From NCBI GenBank assembly GCA_017694415.1, contig JADIMW010000013.1:1-38926 (forward strand): a stretch of 38,926 bases of DNA, read 5' to 3'. Under the pieces are notes generated by a model, which made no database searches, was not told the DNA's origin, and saw nothing but the letters and a program-made list of their open reading frames with translations. The position numbers and the translations under genes were made by a program. This DNA is from Candidatus Caccoplasma merdipullorum. Lineage in GTDB: Bacteria; Bacteroidota; Bacteroidia; Bacteroidales; G3-4614. Below, piece by piece: positions 7,084 to 23,559 of this stretch. How positions within the stretch are numbered: position 1 is the first letter of the stretch; every line of letters begins with the position of its first letter.

Positions 7084-9360
7084 TTATTCTTTCCATATTT
7101 GCGACGGTGCCGACCCCATATCCAGTACGAGTTGTCCGCCGGACATTATGTCTTCGTGCGTTATAAACGGCGCAGCCAACGGTGTTCCGTTCAGTTCGGC
7201 TTTTTGTATGTATTTATTCTGTCGCGTATTGTTATTGACTGTTATGGTAAAGGTCTTGCCCGATTCGAGGGGTATTGCTACATGGTCGAATATCGGTCGG
7301 CCTATCGAATATACGGGGTTACCCGGAGCTACTTGGTATATTCCTATGCTGTTGAGTATATACCATGCGGACATTTGCCCGCAGTCCTCGTTGCCGGATA
7401 TTCCGTCGGGGTCGATTCGGTACTGCGAATAGAGTATGGAATCGAGCATGGCTTGTGTTTTTTCGGGATACCCTACGTAATTGTAGAGGTGCGCTATGTG
7501 GTGGCTCGGTTCGTTTCCGTGGGCATACAGGCCTATCAGCCCGCTTATGTCGGCCGATACGTTGTCGCCCTGCAACGGGGTTTCGTTATAGAAGAGGGAA
7601 TCGAGCTTGGTGACGAAGGCTTCTTTTCCGCCCATCAAATCGACAAGTCCTTGTACGTCGTGCGGTACGAACCATGTCCATTGCCATGCTATGCCTTCGC
7701 AATAATCGTCGTCGCGGTGATTGGAGGCATACGGATTGAACGGGGTGCGCCATTTTCCTTTGCTGTCTTTTCCACGCATGAAGCCGGTCGATGCGTCGTA
7801 ATAGTTTTTGTAGTAACGGCCTCTTTGGGCAAAGGCTGCGGTATCTTCGTCATGGCCTGTTGCTGCTGCGAATACTGATATGCACCAGTCGTCGTAGGCA
7901 TATTCGAGGGCTTTTGCCACCGCTTCGTTTTCTTTGTCGCACGGTACATAGCCGAGACGTTCTTTGAGCCTTTTCGACTCGGGCTGCAGATAGGGCATAA
8001 AGGCGCGCGGCACTATTATTCCGGTTGTGTCGCCGTTGGAGGATTTCTTCATTCCTGCATAGGCGGCTTCTATATCGAAATCGCGGGTTCCTTTTACGTA
8101 TGCGTCGGTTATGACGGATACGGCATTGTACCCTATCATCGTGGCGGTGTAGTTGGAGGCTAATTCCCACATCGGAAGGGCTCCTCCTTCTTTATATTTT
8201 TCTACTAACGAGTTTACGAAATCGGCATTGAGTTTCGGGTCGATTATCGTCATCATGGGGTGGTAGGCGCGGAATGTGTCCCAAAGCGAGAATATGGTGT
8301 ATATGGGACGGTCGGTGGTGTGTATCTTCCTGTCCATTCCCATATACCGGCCGTCAATGTCGGTGAAGAGATTCGGGCAGAGAGATGCGCGATAGAGCGA
8401 TGTATAGAATATCTTCATCGCTTCGGTATCGGTCGTTTCTACCTCCACTCTCGACAATGCCTTGTTCCATTCGTCGCGGGCGGCTTTCCGTACTTCGTCG
8501 AACTGCCAGCCGGGCATCTCGGCCTGCATGTTGCCGGCTGCTCCTTGGGTATCGACTCCTGATAATGCTATTTTAACCAACAACGTATTGTCGGGAAGCG
8601 AGGGGAATGTCAGTATGGCTTTTGCCCTCGGTTCTTTGCCGTTGGGGGTTGTTATCGTGTCGGTGTAGAGTTTGCATGTAAACGGTTGTGATGTTACGGC
8701 ATAAAAGTTTATGGCTTGTTCCCATGCCCACCCTTTTGTCTGCTTGCTTCCTTGTATTACGGTATCGGACGGTGCTGAGAGGGCGAGGATGTCGTTGCGC
8801 TGTATTCCGAACACGTCGAGGTTGTAGTCTAAATCCACTATCAGCGTAGCACTGTCGGTTTGGGGGAATGTGAAACGGTATATCGCAGTGCGTTGTGTTG
8901 CGGTTATCTCGGCTTTTATTCCATAGGTATCGAGCATTACGGAATAGTATCCCGGTTCGGCGGTTTCGTTTTCATGCGAGAATGGCGACGCATAGGGCAT
9001 CTGCTGCGATTCTTCGTCGGTGCGGTCGATAACCGCAGGTGTTCCTATTACGGGCATTATCAGTATGTCGCCGTAGTCGCTGCATCCTGTTCCGCTGAGG
9101 TGGGTCTGGGAGAATCCGTTTATCGTGGTATCGGAATAGTGGTATCCTGCACAGGCATCCCACCCGAATACCCGCGTGTCGGGGCTCGGCTGTATCATCG
9201 GGTATGGTACTACGGCTCCGGGATAAACGTGTCCGTGTCCTCCGGTTCCTACAAACGGATCGACGTAAGCGGCGTAGTCGTTCTGCTTTTTGCCGCACGA
9301 GGCGGTCAATGCCAGCGTCATGAGCATTATGACCGAGTTTACGATTTTTCTTTTATCCAT
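7084..9360 (-). CDS. GH92 alpha-mannosidase lipoprotein (alpha-1,2-type features)
   Basis: This 758-residue exo-alpha-mannosidase has a lipoprotein signal (LALTASC, Cys near 22). The N-terminal beta-sandwich starts with YVDPFVGTGGHGHVYPGAVV, the family signature. The (alpha/alpha)6 catalytic domain carries FSLWDTFRAYHPM, EGIAWQWTWFVPHD and GNEDCGQMSAWY, the regions that hold the catalytic acid, base and Ca2+ ligands in GH92. It also has HGNEPSHHIAHLYNY, the region that in characterised alpha-1,2-mannosidases contacts the +1 mannose, so alpha-1,2 specificity is likely but inferred. It is the last gene of the minus arm, 33 nt after a GH2 gene. It lacks a strongly acidic surface-export signal after the Cys, so a periplasm-facing location is possible. 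Confidence 0.93.
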   Translation of the reverse strand: MDKRKIVNSVIMLMTLALTASCGKKQNDYAAYVDPFVGTGGHGHVYPGAVVPYPMIQPSPDTRVFGWDACAGYHYSDTTINGFSQTHLSGTGCSDYGDILIMPVIGTPAVIDRTDEESQQMPYASPFSHENETAEPGYYSVMLDTYGIKAEITATQRTAIYRFTFPQTDSATLIVDLDYNLDVFGIQRNDILALSAPSDTVIQGSKQTKGWAWEQAINFYAVTSQPFTCKLYTDTITTPNGKEPRAKAILTFPSLPDNTLLVKIALSGVDTQGAAGNMQAEMPGWQFDEVRKAARDEWNKALSRVEVETTDTEAMKIFYTSLYRASLCPNLFTDIDGRYMGMDRKIHTTDRPIYTIFSLWDTFRAYHPMMTIIDPKLNADFVNSLVEKYKEGGALPMWELASNYTATMIGYNAVSVITDAYVKGTRDFDIEAAYAGMKKSSNGDTTGIIVPRAFMPYLQPESKRLKERLGYVPCDKENEAVAKALEYAYDDWCISVFAAATGHDEDTAAFAQRGRYYKNYYDASTGFMRGKDSKGKWRTPFNPYASNHRDDDYCEGIAWQWTWFVPHDVQGLVDLMGGKEAFVTKLDSLFYNETPLQGDNVSADISGLIGLYAHGNEPSHHIAHLYNYVGYPEKTQAMLDSILYSQYRIDPDGISGNEDCGQMSAWYILNSIGIYQVAPGNPVYSIGRPIFDHVAIPLESGKTFTITVNNNTRQNKYIQKAELNGTPLAAPFITHEDIMSGGQLVLDMGSAPSQIWKE

Positions 9361-9393
9361 ATTTTTGTTTTTGATAGATATTGTTTTTGCTTT

Positions 9394-12579
<3,186 letters not shown>

Positions 12580-12659
12580 TCAGCAAACTGGATTCTTGTT
12601 TTTATTTCTGTTTTTTATTGTTTTCTGTCTGTTGTTGTTTTATCTGTTTTTTTTCGCGC

Positions 12660-16294
<3,635 letters not shown>

Positions 16295-18646
16295 ATGAAG
16301 AAGCATCTAACTTTAAGTTGCATAGCTCTTTTAGCTATTCTAATCGCATCATGCTCGAAAGTCCATTCAAAAAGTGAATATTCAATAGTCCCGATGCCTA
16401 ACCAGATAGAGCCTAAAAGCGGGGAATTCACAATAGATAAAAACACGATTATTGCTTTCGACGGCAGTCTGGACAGCGCGACAAAATGTGTTGTGGCCGG
16501 TTTTGCATCCGACCTTTCGAAGGTTACCGGGTTCGACATTACCGTAGAAGAGGGCGACGGCGGCAAAAACACTATATTTTTCAAAACGAATGCCGACATG
16601 GCGGGCGAAGCATATCAACTGGATATTGAGCAGAAGAGGATTGATATAGCGGCTGCGGATGCTCCCGGATTTTTTTACGCCATACAGACCTTGAAGCAAC
16701 TGTTGCCGGCTCAAATATACGGCGACTCTGCGGCCGACGGGATTGAATGGAAAGCCAACTGCGCATATATAAACGACGCTCCGCGCTTCGGCTATCGCGG
16801 GATGCATCTCGATATTGCAAGACACATGTTTTCGGTAGATGAGGTAAAGAGTTTCATCGACCTGCTTGCCATGCACAAGCTGAACCGTTTCCACTGGCAT
16901 CTTACAGACGATCAGGGATGGAGAATAGAAATAAAGAAATATCCCGAACTGACCGAAACGGGGGCATGGAGAAACGAGACGGTTGTTGGACACCCCGACA
17001 ACAATGAATTTGACGGCACACTTTACGGCGGGTTCTATACTCAGGATGAAATACGAGAAGTGGTAAAGTACGCTGCCGAAAGACAAATAACAGTCGTTCC
17101 GGAAATAGATATGCCGGGACACATGGTAGCTGCTGTTGCCTCGTATCCACAACTCGGCTGTACGGGCAAGCAATGTGAAGTGAGGACTACATGGGGCATA
17201 AGTGAAGACGTCTTGTGCGTAGGTAAAGAGGAGACTTTCGAGTTCGTGGAGAATGTGCTGACCGAAATAATGGAGCTCTTCCCGTCGGAATATATCCACA
17301 TAGGAGGGGATGAGTGCCCGAAAACGAGATGGGAGAAATGCCCGAAATGTCAGGCGAGGATAAAAGAGGAAGGGATAAAGGGGGACTCGCTGCATTCGGC
17401 CGAAACATATTTGCAGTCGTATTTCAACAACCGCGTGGAAAAATTCCTGAAGGAGCACGGACGCAAGCTCATAGGCTGGGATGAGATTCTCGAAGGAGAC
17501 CTGTCGAAAAGCGCGACGGTAATGTCGTGGAGAGGCGAAGCCGGCGGCATAGAAGCTGCCAAGAAGGGACACGATGTTATAATGACCCCGCAGACATTCC
17601 TATATTTTGACTATTACCAGTCGCTCGACAGGGAAAACGAACCGATTGCCATAGGCGGCTTTATTCCTGTTGATCTTGTATATAATTATAATCCTGTTCC
17701 GGATTCGCTTACTCCGGAGGAGGGCGAAAGGATTTTAGGTGTTCAGGCCAACTTGTGGACAGAATACATACCAGATTTCAAGCAACTTATATATATGACC
17801 CTGCCAAGATTGGATGCCCTTAGCGAAATTGCTTGGACTCAACCGCAAAACAAGAATTGGGACAGTTTCCTCGACAGGCTGGATAAAAACATTCAGGTTT
17901 ACAACATGAAAGGGCTGAATTATGCAAAACACTTGCTCGATGTAAACCTCTCTTTTGAAGTGAACGACTCGGACGGTACAATCGACGTAACCCTCAAGAC
18001 GCAGGGAAAAGCTCCGATATATTACACCCTCGACGGCAGCACGCCCGACATGTCGAGCAAGACTTACTCGACTCCGATAAAACTTAAAAAGACTTCGACT
18101 GTAAAGGCTTTGGTTGTACGAGACAGCGTCGAATCGAATATTACGGAGTGCGAATTTTTATTCAATAAGGCAACGGCAAAAAAAATTTCATTGGACCAGC
18201 CTGCGTGTGTAAAATATAAATACGACGGCGAGAAAATGCTTGTGGATGGACTTTACGGCGACAGTTCGTTCAACACCGGCAGATATATCGGATTCGAGGG
18301 AAACGACCTTGTTGCGACTATCGACCTCGGTAAAGATACGGAAATATCGCAGGTGTCGGTAGGCGTGCTGTGCGATTTGGCAAACTGGATTTTCCCCGCC
18401 GAGAGTTTTAAGGTTCAGGTGTCGGCCGACGGTAAGGTTTACTCTACCGTGTCCGACCAGAAACTGCCCGTCCCGGCAGGGTATGACGGATACAAACAGG
18501 AGAGACAGGTCTTGACGGCGGAATTTGCTCCGCTTACGGCAAGGTTTGTAAAAATAACCGCCGCCTGCGTCAAGAAAGGCCCGCAATGGCACGACGGCAG
18601 AGGGAAACCGCTGTTCTTGTTCGCTGACGAAATTTCAATAAAATAA
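16295..18646 (+). CDS. GH20 beta-N-acetylhexosaminidase lipoprotein 1
   Basis: This 783-residue exo-enzyme has a lipoprotein signal (AILIASC). The N-terminal GH20b domain is followed by the TIM barrel with FGYRGMHLDIARH, NRFHWHLTDDQGWRIEIK and the catalytic Asp339-Glu340 pair in HIGGDECPKTRW (substrate-assisted mechanism). After the barrel comes a chitobiase C-terminal-like domain (YYTLDGSTPDMSSKTYSTP). The last ~150 residues look like an F5/8 type C (discoidin) domain. It removes terminal beta-GlcNAc or GalNAc. It leads the plus arm and is followed by a second GH20 gene after 29 nt. In this locus N-glycan antennae are the likely substrate; mucin or chitooligosaccharide use cannot be excluded. 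Confidence 0.93.
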   Translation: MKKHLTLSCIALLAILIASCSKVHSKSEYSIVPMPNQIEPKSGEFTIDKNTIIAFDGSLDSATKCVVAGFASDLSKVTGFDITVEEGDGGKNTIFFKTNADMAGEAYQLDIEQKRIDIAAADAPGFFYAIQTLKQLLPAQIYGDSAADGIEWKANCAYINDAPRFGYRGMHLDIARHMFSVDEVKSFIDLLAMHKLNRFHWHLTDDQGWRIEIKKYPELTETGAWRNETVVGHPDNNEFDGTLYGGFYTQDEIREVVKYAAERQITVVPEIDMPGHMVAAVASYPQLGCTGKQCEVRTTWGISEDVLCVGKEETFEFVENVLTEIMELFPSEYIHIGGDECPKTRWEKCPKCQARIKEEGIKGDSLHSAETYLQSYFNNRVEKFLKEHGRKLIGWDEILEGDLSKSATVMSWRGEAGGIEAAKKGHDVIMTPQTFLYFDYYQSLDRENEPIAIGGFIPVDLVYNYNPVPDSLTPEEGERILGVQANLWTEYIPDFKQLIYMTLPRLDALSEIAWTQPQNKNWDSFLDRLDKNIQVYNMKGLNYAKHLLDVNLSFEVNDSDGTIDVTLKTQGKAPIYYTLDGSTPDMSSKTYSTPIKLKKTSTVKALVVRDSVESNITECEFLFNKATAKKISLDQPACVKYKYDGEKMLVDGLYGDSSFNTGRYIGFEGNDLVATIDLGKDTEISQVSVGVLCDLANWIFPAESFKVQVSADGKVYSTVSDQKLPVPAGYDGYKQERQVLTAEFAPLTARFVKITAACVKKGPQWHDGRGKPLFLFADEISIK

Positions 18647-18675
18647 CGCTATTATAAACAAATAACCTATATATA

Positions 18676-20925
18676 ATGAGACGTATTTTTGCATTGGGCG
18701 TGTTATGCCTGCTTATATCTGCCTGTTCGTCGAAAAAGAACAGGGTGATTGCCGATATGATAATTCCGCAACCTTCCGAGGTTAATGTCAAATCGGGCTT
18801 TTTCAACAACGATTCTCCTAAAATAAGTTTTAACGGGGTAATGCCGGAGGACAAGGAGAACCTCTGCGAAATAATTGAAGGTATATATCCCGATGCAGAA
18901 ATCATCGAAGATGAAGGCGTAAAGGGGGATATAAATATCACTCTGGAGGCTTTTGCCAATACCACCGAGGGGAGCTACTCACTCAACATATCGAGAAACA
19001 GCATTGAAATAGCTGCCAGACAACCGGCAGGATTGCTCTATGCCGTTGAAACCGTAGCACAACTTAAATACCTCGGCGACGGGAAAGGTATAGCTTGTAT
19101 GGATATAAACGATATCCCGCGTTTCGGATACAGAGGTATGCACCTCGACGTTTCGAGACACTTCTTCGATGCCGAGTTCATAAAGAAACAACTGGATGTT
19201 TTGGCATTCTACAAGATGAACCGCTTTCACTGGCATCTTACCGACGGTGCGGGATGGAGAATTGAGATAAAGAAATATCCCGAACTGACCGAGGAGGCTG
19301 CGTGGCGTCCGTATAAAAACTGGAAAGAGTTCTGGTTCGGCGGCAGACGCTATTGCAAACAGAGTGATGAGGGGGCTAACGGCGGATATTACACGCAGGA
19401 AGAGATTAAGGATGTGGTGGCTTATGCTCAGAAGCGCGGCATAACCATAATCCCTGAAATAGAGATGCCGGGGCACAGCGAGGAGGTGTTGGCCGTATAT
19501 CCGGAATTGTCGTGTTCGGGCAGACCTTATGTAAACGTTGATCTCTGCCCGGGAAACGAAAAGACTTTTGAGTTTCTTGAGAACGTATTATCGGAGGTTA
19601 TTGAACTCTTCCCGTCGGAATATATACATATCGGAGGAGACGAGGCAGACAAGGGAAGTTGGAAAACATGCCCGAAGTGTCAGGCTAAAATGCGCAGCGA
19701 GGGGTTGAAGAATGTTGACGAGTTGCAGAGTTACCTTATCAGAAGGATTGAACAGTTCCTCAGTTCGAAAGGGAGGAAACTTATTGGCTGGGACGAAATT
19801 ATGCAGGGTGGTTTGTCGCCGTACGCTACGGTAATGTCGTGGAGAAATGAGGAGCACGGCATAAAGGCTGCGGAAATGGGGCACGACGCGATAATGACCC
19901 CGGGCGGATATTGTTATTTCGATTATTATCAGGATAATCCTATTACCGAACCGGAGGCTATCGGCGGATACCTGCCTTTGAGCAAGGTGTATTCGTTCAA
20001 CCCTGTTCCAGATTCTTTGGATACTGAAACGAGTTACCATATAAGGGGTGTCCAGGCCAACTTGTGGACGGAATACATGCCTACCGAGGAGCAGGTTGAA
20101 TACATGATTTACCCGAGAATCCTCGCATTGGCTGAAGTGGGCTGGAGCATGCCGGAAAACAAATCGTGGGACAGATTCCTCAAGGCTGCAAACAGACACC
20201 TGCTGATTCTCGATGAAAAGGGGATTAACGCCCACCGTATTGCCAATGGCGTTAACATAAAGGACAGCGTAAACGTGGACAAGAAGGAAATTGTCATAAG
20301 TTTGAGCTGCGACAGGATACCTTCGGAAATACGTTATACGACCGACGGTACTGATCCGGAGATTTCGTCTCTTCTCTACAAGGAGCCTATAACGGTAAAG
20401 GATTCGATAACTCTTAAAACGGCTGCGTTTGTAAACGGAGAGCGTGTTACACAACCTCAAATTTTCAAGACTTACTACCACAAGGGTATCGGAAAGAAAG
20501 CTACATACAACCTTCCTTTCTGCGAACATTATACGGCTGCTGCCGAGGCGTCGATGACCGACGGTTATCGCGGGGGCGCATCGTATGCCGACGGACGCTG
20601 GCAGGGATTCAGAACAGGCGATATAGATATTGTTATCGACATGGGCGAGGTTACAGAGTTTAGCGAGATTGAGGCCAACTTCATGCAACAGCCCGGCCCG
20701 TGGATATGGTTCCCGGTTTATGTGGATATTTCGGTGTCGGACGACGGTAAGGAGTTCCGCAACATAAAGCATATCGATACTGATGTGCCGCGCGACAGCG
20801 AAGGAACTCTGATAAAGAACTTCGGCTTCAGCGGAAAGGAGAAAGCAAGATATATCCGCTATTTCGCGCATCAGCAACCGCTCGACGGAGCATATATGTT
20901 CATTGACGAAATTATAATAAAATAG
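18676..20925 (+). CDS. GH20 beta-N-acetylhexosaminidase lipoprotein 2
   Basis: This 749-residue protein has a lipoprotein signal (CLLISAC, Cys near 17). Domain order matches the preceding gene: GH20b domain, TIM barrel with FGYRGMHLDVSRHFF, NRFHWHLTDGAGWRIEIK and the catalytic Asp322-Glu323 pair in HIGGDEADKGSW, then a chitobiase-like C-terminal domain (RYTTDGTDPEISS) and a discoidin-like tail. An insertion after the first barrel strands (ENW-like KNWKEFWFGGRRYC) is absent from the first paralogue. The pair has clearly diverged, which suggests different linkages (for example beta-1,2 against beta-1,4 or beta-1,6 GlcNAc). It is followed by a 173-nt structured gap before the transporter gene. 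Confidence 0.93.
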   Translation: MRRIFALGVLCLLISACSSKKNRVIADMIIPQPSEVNVKSGFFNNDSPKISFNGVMPEDKENLCEIIEGIYPDAEIIEDEGVKGDINITLEAFANTTEGSYSLNISRNSIEIAARQPAGLLYAVETVAQLKYLGDGKGIACMDINDIPRFGYRGMHLDVSRHFFDAEFIKKQLDVLAFYKMNRFHWHLTDGAGWRIEIKKYPELTEEAAWRPYKNWKEFWFGGRRYCKQSDEGANGGYYTQEEIKDVVAYAQKRGITIIPEIEMPGHSEEVLAVYPELSCSGRPYVNVDLCPGNEKTFEFLENVLSEVIELFPSEYIHIGGDEADKGSWKTCPKCQAKMRSEGLKNVDELQSYLIRRIEQFLSSKGRKLIGWDEIMQGGLSPYATVMSWRNEEHGIKAAEMGHDAIMTPGGYCYFDYYQDNPITEPEAIGGYLPLSKVYSFNPVPDSLDTETSYHIRGVQANLWTEYMPTEEQVEYMIYPRILALAEVGWSMPENKSWDRFLKAANRHLLILDEKGINAHRIANGVNIKDSVNVDKKEIVISLSCDRIPSEIRYTTDGTDPEISSLLYKEPITVKDSITLKTAAFVNGERVTQPQIFKTYYHKGIGKKATYNLPFCEHYTAAAEASMTDGYRGGASYADGRWQGFRTGDIDIVIDMGEVTEFSEIEANFMQQPGPWIWFPVYVDISVSDDGKEFRNIKHIDTDVPRDSEGTLIKNFGFSGKEKARYIRYFAHQQPLDGAYMFIDEIIIK

Positions 20926-21098
20926 TCTTTTTAAATCGACGTTTTGTACCGGATTACTGCAGGGCTGCGGTTATGTAGTCTGATGTGTAGTCCGGTACTA
21001 AGCGTAAATACGGAGGAGGAGCTGACGGAAAGTGTCGCGCGACTGTGCATCGCCTGAATGCTACCTCCTGAACGGAATAAATTAACTGTTATACTGAA
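20926..21098 (+). other. Structured leader between GH20 and the MFS gene
   Basis: All other gaps in the plus arm are 22-29 nt; this one is 173 nt. It contains a 12-bp stem, GTACCGGATTAC (20946-20957) with GTAGTCCGGTAC (20987-20998), having one G:U pair and a 29-nt loop. A second possible pairing links GGAGG near 21012 with CCTCC near 21064. No T-run follows the first stem, so it is not a standard terminator. It could be an RNA-processing, stability or attenuation element that separates enzyme from transporter expression. It does not match a riboswitch class I know. Confidence 0.5.
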
Positions 21099-22538
21099 AT
21101 GCTTAATTTCAAAACTTCAAAGAACTTAAACCCGATAGCATGGGTTCCGTCGGTATATTTTGCAATGGGGCTTCCGTTTGTTGCGCTGTCGCTTGTATCG
21201 GTTATCATGTTCGCCGACCTCGGCGTAAGCGAAGCCAAAATAACGTTCTGGACTTCGCTGCTTATTCTCCCCTACTCGCTTAAACCTATATGGAGTCCGT
21301 TGCTGGAACTTTACGGTACGAAGAAAGGGTTTGTTGTAATTACCCAGATGCTGTCGGGTATCTGTTTCGGACTGATTGCGTTCTTGCTGCCTGTCCCCGA
21401 CTTCTTTGCTTTTTCGATAGCTATGATGGCTGTCATTGCTTTTAGCGGCGCTACTCACGATATTGCCACCGACGGTATCTATCTTACGGCTCTCGACAAA
21501 CAGACGCAGGCTCGCTACATCGGCTGGCAGGGGGCTTTTTACAATCTTGCCAAAGTGCTTGCCAACGGAGGTATGGTTTGGCTGGCGGGTATCCTTATAA
21601 AGCATTTTGAACAAACCAATCCTGAAAAAGCGCCTGTTTTTGCGTGGATGGTGATAATGGGCATAATAGGGGTTCTTCTCGTATGTCTCTCGATATATCA
21701 CTATACGGTGCTTCCTACCGGGTCGAAAACCGAAGAGGCTCCGAGCGATTTCACAAATGCGATGCACTCGCTATGGCAGGTATTCGTCGATTTTTTCAAG
21801 AAAAAATATATCTGGATTTATATCCTCTTTATTATCTGCTACCGTCTGACGGAGGGGTTTGCGGTGAAAATGGTCCCGCTCTTCCTCAAAGCATCGGCTG
21901 ATGTCGGCGGTCTTGGTCTGTCGAACGAAACCATCGGCTTGATTTACGGCACTCTCGGTACTCTGGCGTTTATAGTCGGCTCGATTCTCGGCGGGTACTT
22001 CATCGCTCATTTCGGCCTGAAAAGGGTATTGTTCACGTTGGTTTGCATTTTCAATATTCCTTTTGCAATATATTATCTGCTGGCTCACTACCTGCCGGCA
22101 AATACCGTTCTTATAGGTAGCGGACTTGTATTGGAGTATTTTTGCTACGGGTTCGGGTTTGTAGGTCTTACGCTCTTTATGATGCAACAGGTTGCTCCGG
22201 GAAAACATTCCATGGCTCACTATGCTTTTGCTTCGGGTATAATGAACCTCGGATATATGATACCGGGCATGATAAGCGGATATATTTACGAGCATGTAGG
22301 TTACGAGAGCTTCTTTATAATTGCGCTGGTTATGGCTATTCCGGCTTTCGTCCTGGCTTGGCTCGTTCCGTTTACGCACCCCGACAAAAAAGAGACTGAT
22401 GACAATGTGAAGCCCGATAGAGAGAGCGACAACAGTGCTCCCTCTAAAATAATAATGGGACAAAAACAAGTTACGGACAATATTACTCGTAAAAAGAGAA
22501 TACGAGTAAAGCGAAAGATAACAAAGAATAAAGATTAA
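21099..22538 (+). CDS. MFS transporter, AmpG-like, probable disaccharide importer
   Basis: This 479-residue polytopic inner-membrane protein has about 12 hydrophobic segments. The start (VPSVYFAMGLPFVALSLVSV then LLILPYSLKPIWSPLLELYG) resembles AmpG and SLC33-type carriers. AmpG imports GlcNAc-anhydroMurNAc sugars, so a GlcNAc-containing disaccharide is a reasonable substrate class. The next gene is a GH130 phosphorylase of the Man-GlcNAc type, which acts in the cytoplasm and needs an importer; this makes Man-beta-1,4-GlcNAc the best guess. The last ~45 residues form a hydrophilic tail, first acidic then rich in Lys and Arg, with no known domain. It is separated from GH130 by about 30 nt. Confidence 0.85.
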   Translation: MLNFKTSKNLNPIAWVPSVYFAMGLPFVALSLVSVIMFADLGVSEAKITFWTSLLILPYSLKPIWSPLLELYGTKKGFVVITQMLSGICFGLIAFLLPVPDFFAFSIAMMAVIAFSGATHDIATDGIYLTALDKQTQARYIGWQGAFYNLAKVLANGGMVWLAGILIKHFEQTNPEKAPVFAWMVIMGIIGVLLVCLSIYHYTVLPTGSKTEEAPSDFTNAMHSLWQVFVDFFKKKYIWIYILFIICYRLTEGFAVKMVPLFLKASADVGGLGLSNETIGLIYGTLGTLAFIVGSILGGYFIAHFGLKRVLFTLVCIFNIPFAIYYLLAHYLPANTVLIGSGLVLEYFCYGFGFVGLTLFMMQQVAPGKHSMAHYAFASGIMNLGYMIPGMISGYIYEHVGYESFFIIALVMAIPAFVLAWLVPFTHPDKKETDDNVKPDRESDNSAPSKIIMGQKQVTDNITRKKRIRVKRKITKNKD

Positions 22539-22568
22539 TCGCAACTATATTTATTAATATTATTGACT

Positions 22569-23537
22569 ATGAGCAAGATTCAAATGCCTTGGGAAGAGCG
22601 TCCTTCGGACTGCAAAGACGTAATGTGGAGATATTCTAAGAATCCGGTGATTGGCAGATACCATATTCCTTCATCGAACAGTATTTTCAACAGTGCCGTC
22701 GTGCCTTTCGGCGACGGCTTTGCCGGCGTGTTCCGCTGCGACAATAAAGCTGTTCAGATGAATATATTTGCCGGTTTCAGCAAAGACGGCATAAACTGGG
22801 AGATTGAACACGAGCCTATCAAGTTCAAACCGGGCAATACGGAGATGATAGATTCGGAATACAAATACGACCCGCGTGTTACATGGATTGAGGACCGCTA
22901 CTGGATTACATGGTGCAACGGTTATTACGGCCCGACCATAGGAGTAGGTTATACTTTCGATTTTAAGGAATTTTTCCAGTGCGAGAATGCGCTTCTTCCG
23001 TTCAACCGCAACGGCGTGCTGTTCCCGCAAAAGATTAACGGAAAGTATGCATTGCTGAGCCGCCCGAGCGACAGCGGCCATACTCCTTTTGGCGATATTT
23101 ACGTAAGTTACAGCCCGGATATGAAGTTTTGGGGGGAACATCGCCACGTTCTCTCTCCCACTCCGTTCCCCGAAAGCGCATGGCAGTGTACGAAAATCGG
23201 TGCCGGACCTATTCCGTTCCTTATCGATGAGGGGTGGCTTATGTTCTATCACGGCGTGATAACGACCTGCAACGGATTCCGCTACTCCATGGGCGCGGCC
23301 ATACTCGACAAGGACGACCCGTCGAAGGTTCTGTACCGCACTCGCGATTATCTGCTTGCTCCTGCTGCTCCTTATGAACTTCAGGGTGATGTGCCCAACG
23401 TAGTATTCCCGTGCGCTGCTTTGCAGGACGGCGAGAGGGTTGCCGTTTATTATGGTGCTGCCGATACGGTAGTTGGTCTGGCATTCGGCTATATAAGGGA
23501 GATTGTAGAGTTTGTAAAGGAAAACAGCTACCTCTGA
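22569..23537 (+). CDS. GH130 beta-1,4-mannosyl-N-acetylglucosamine phosphorylase
   Basis: This cytoplasmic enzyme uses phosphate to split a beta-mannoside, giving mannose 1-phosphate. It has 322 residues from the ATG at 22569; the ORF track uses a TTG two codons earlier, which is less likely. The five-bladed propeller family motifs are present: [27 protein letters not shown], and [16 protein letters not shown] with the presumed catalytic Asp101. It resembles the Bacteroides Man-GlcNAc phosphorylases (BT1033, UhgbMP) rather than the mannosyl-glucose type, judged from memory. No signal peptide is present, which agrees with cytoplasmic use of imported Man-GlcNAc. GH92 follows 22 nt downstream. 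The order transporter-GH130-GH92 resembles, in reverse naming order, BT1034-BT1033-BT1032. Confidence 0.9.
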   Translation: MSKIQMPWEERPSDCKDVMWRYSKNPVIGRYHIPSSNSIFNSAVVPFGDGFAGVFRCDNKAVQMNIFAGFSKDGINWEIEHEPIKFKPGNTEMIDSEYKYDPRVTWIEDRYWITWCNGYYGPTIGVGYTFDFKEFFQCENALLPFNRNGVLFPQKINGKYALLSRPSDSGHTPFGDIYVSYSPDMKFWGEHRHVLSPTPFPESAWQCTKIGAGPIPFLIDEGWLMFYHGVITTCNGFRYSMGAAILDKDDPSKVLYRTRDYLLAPAAPYELQGDVPNVVFPCAALQDGERVAVYYGAADTVVGLAFGYIREIVEFVKENSYL

Positions 23538-23559
23538 TTTATTTAATAAAGACTTTCAT

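Noticed and set aside
16382-17572. 396-codon minus ORF antisense to GH20
   Set aside because: It is entirely inside a gene with an intact catalytic domain and has no recognisable family features.
19588-20877. 429-codon minus ORF antisense to the second GH20
   Set aside because: It is a shadow frame without motifs; the plus strand encodes an intact GH20 protein.
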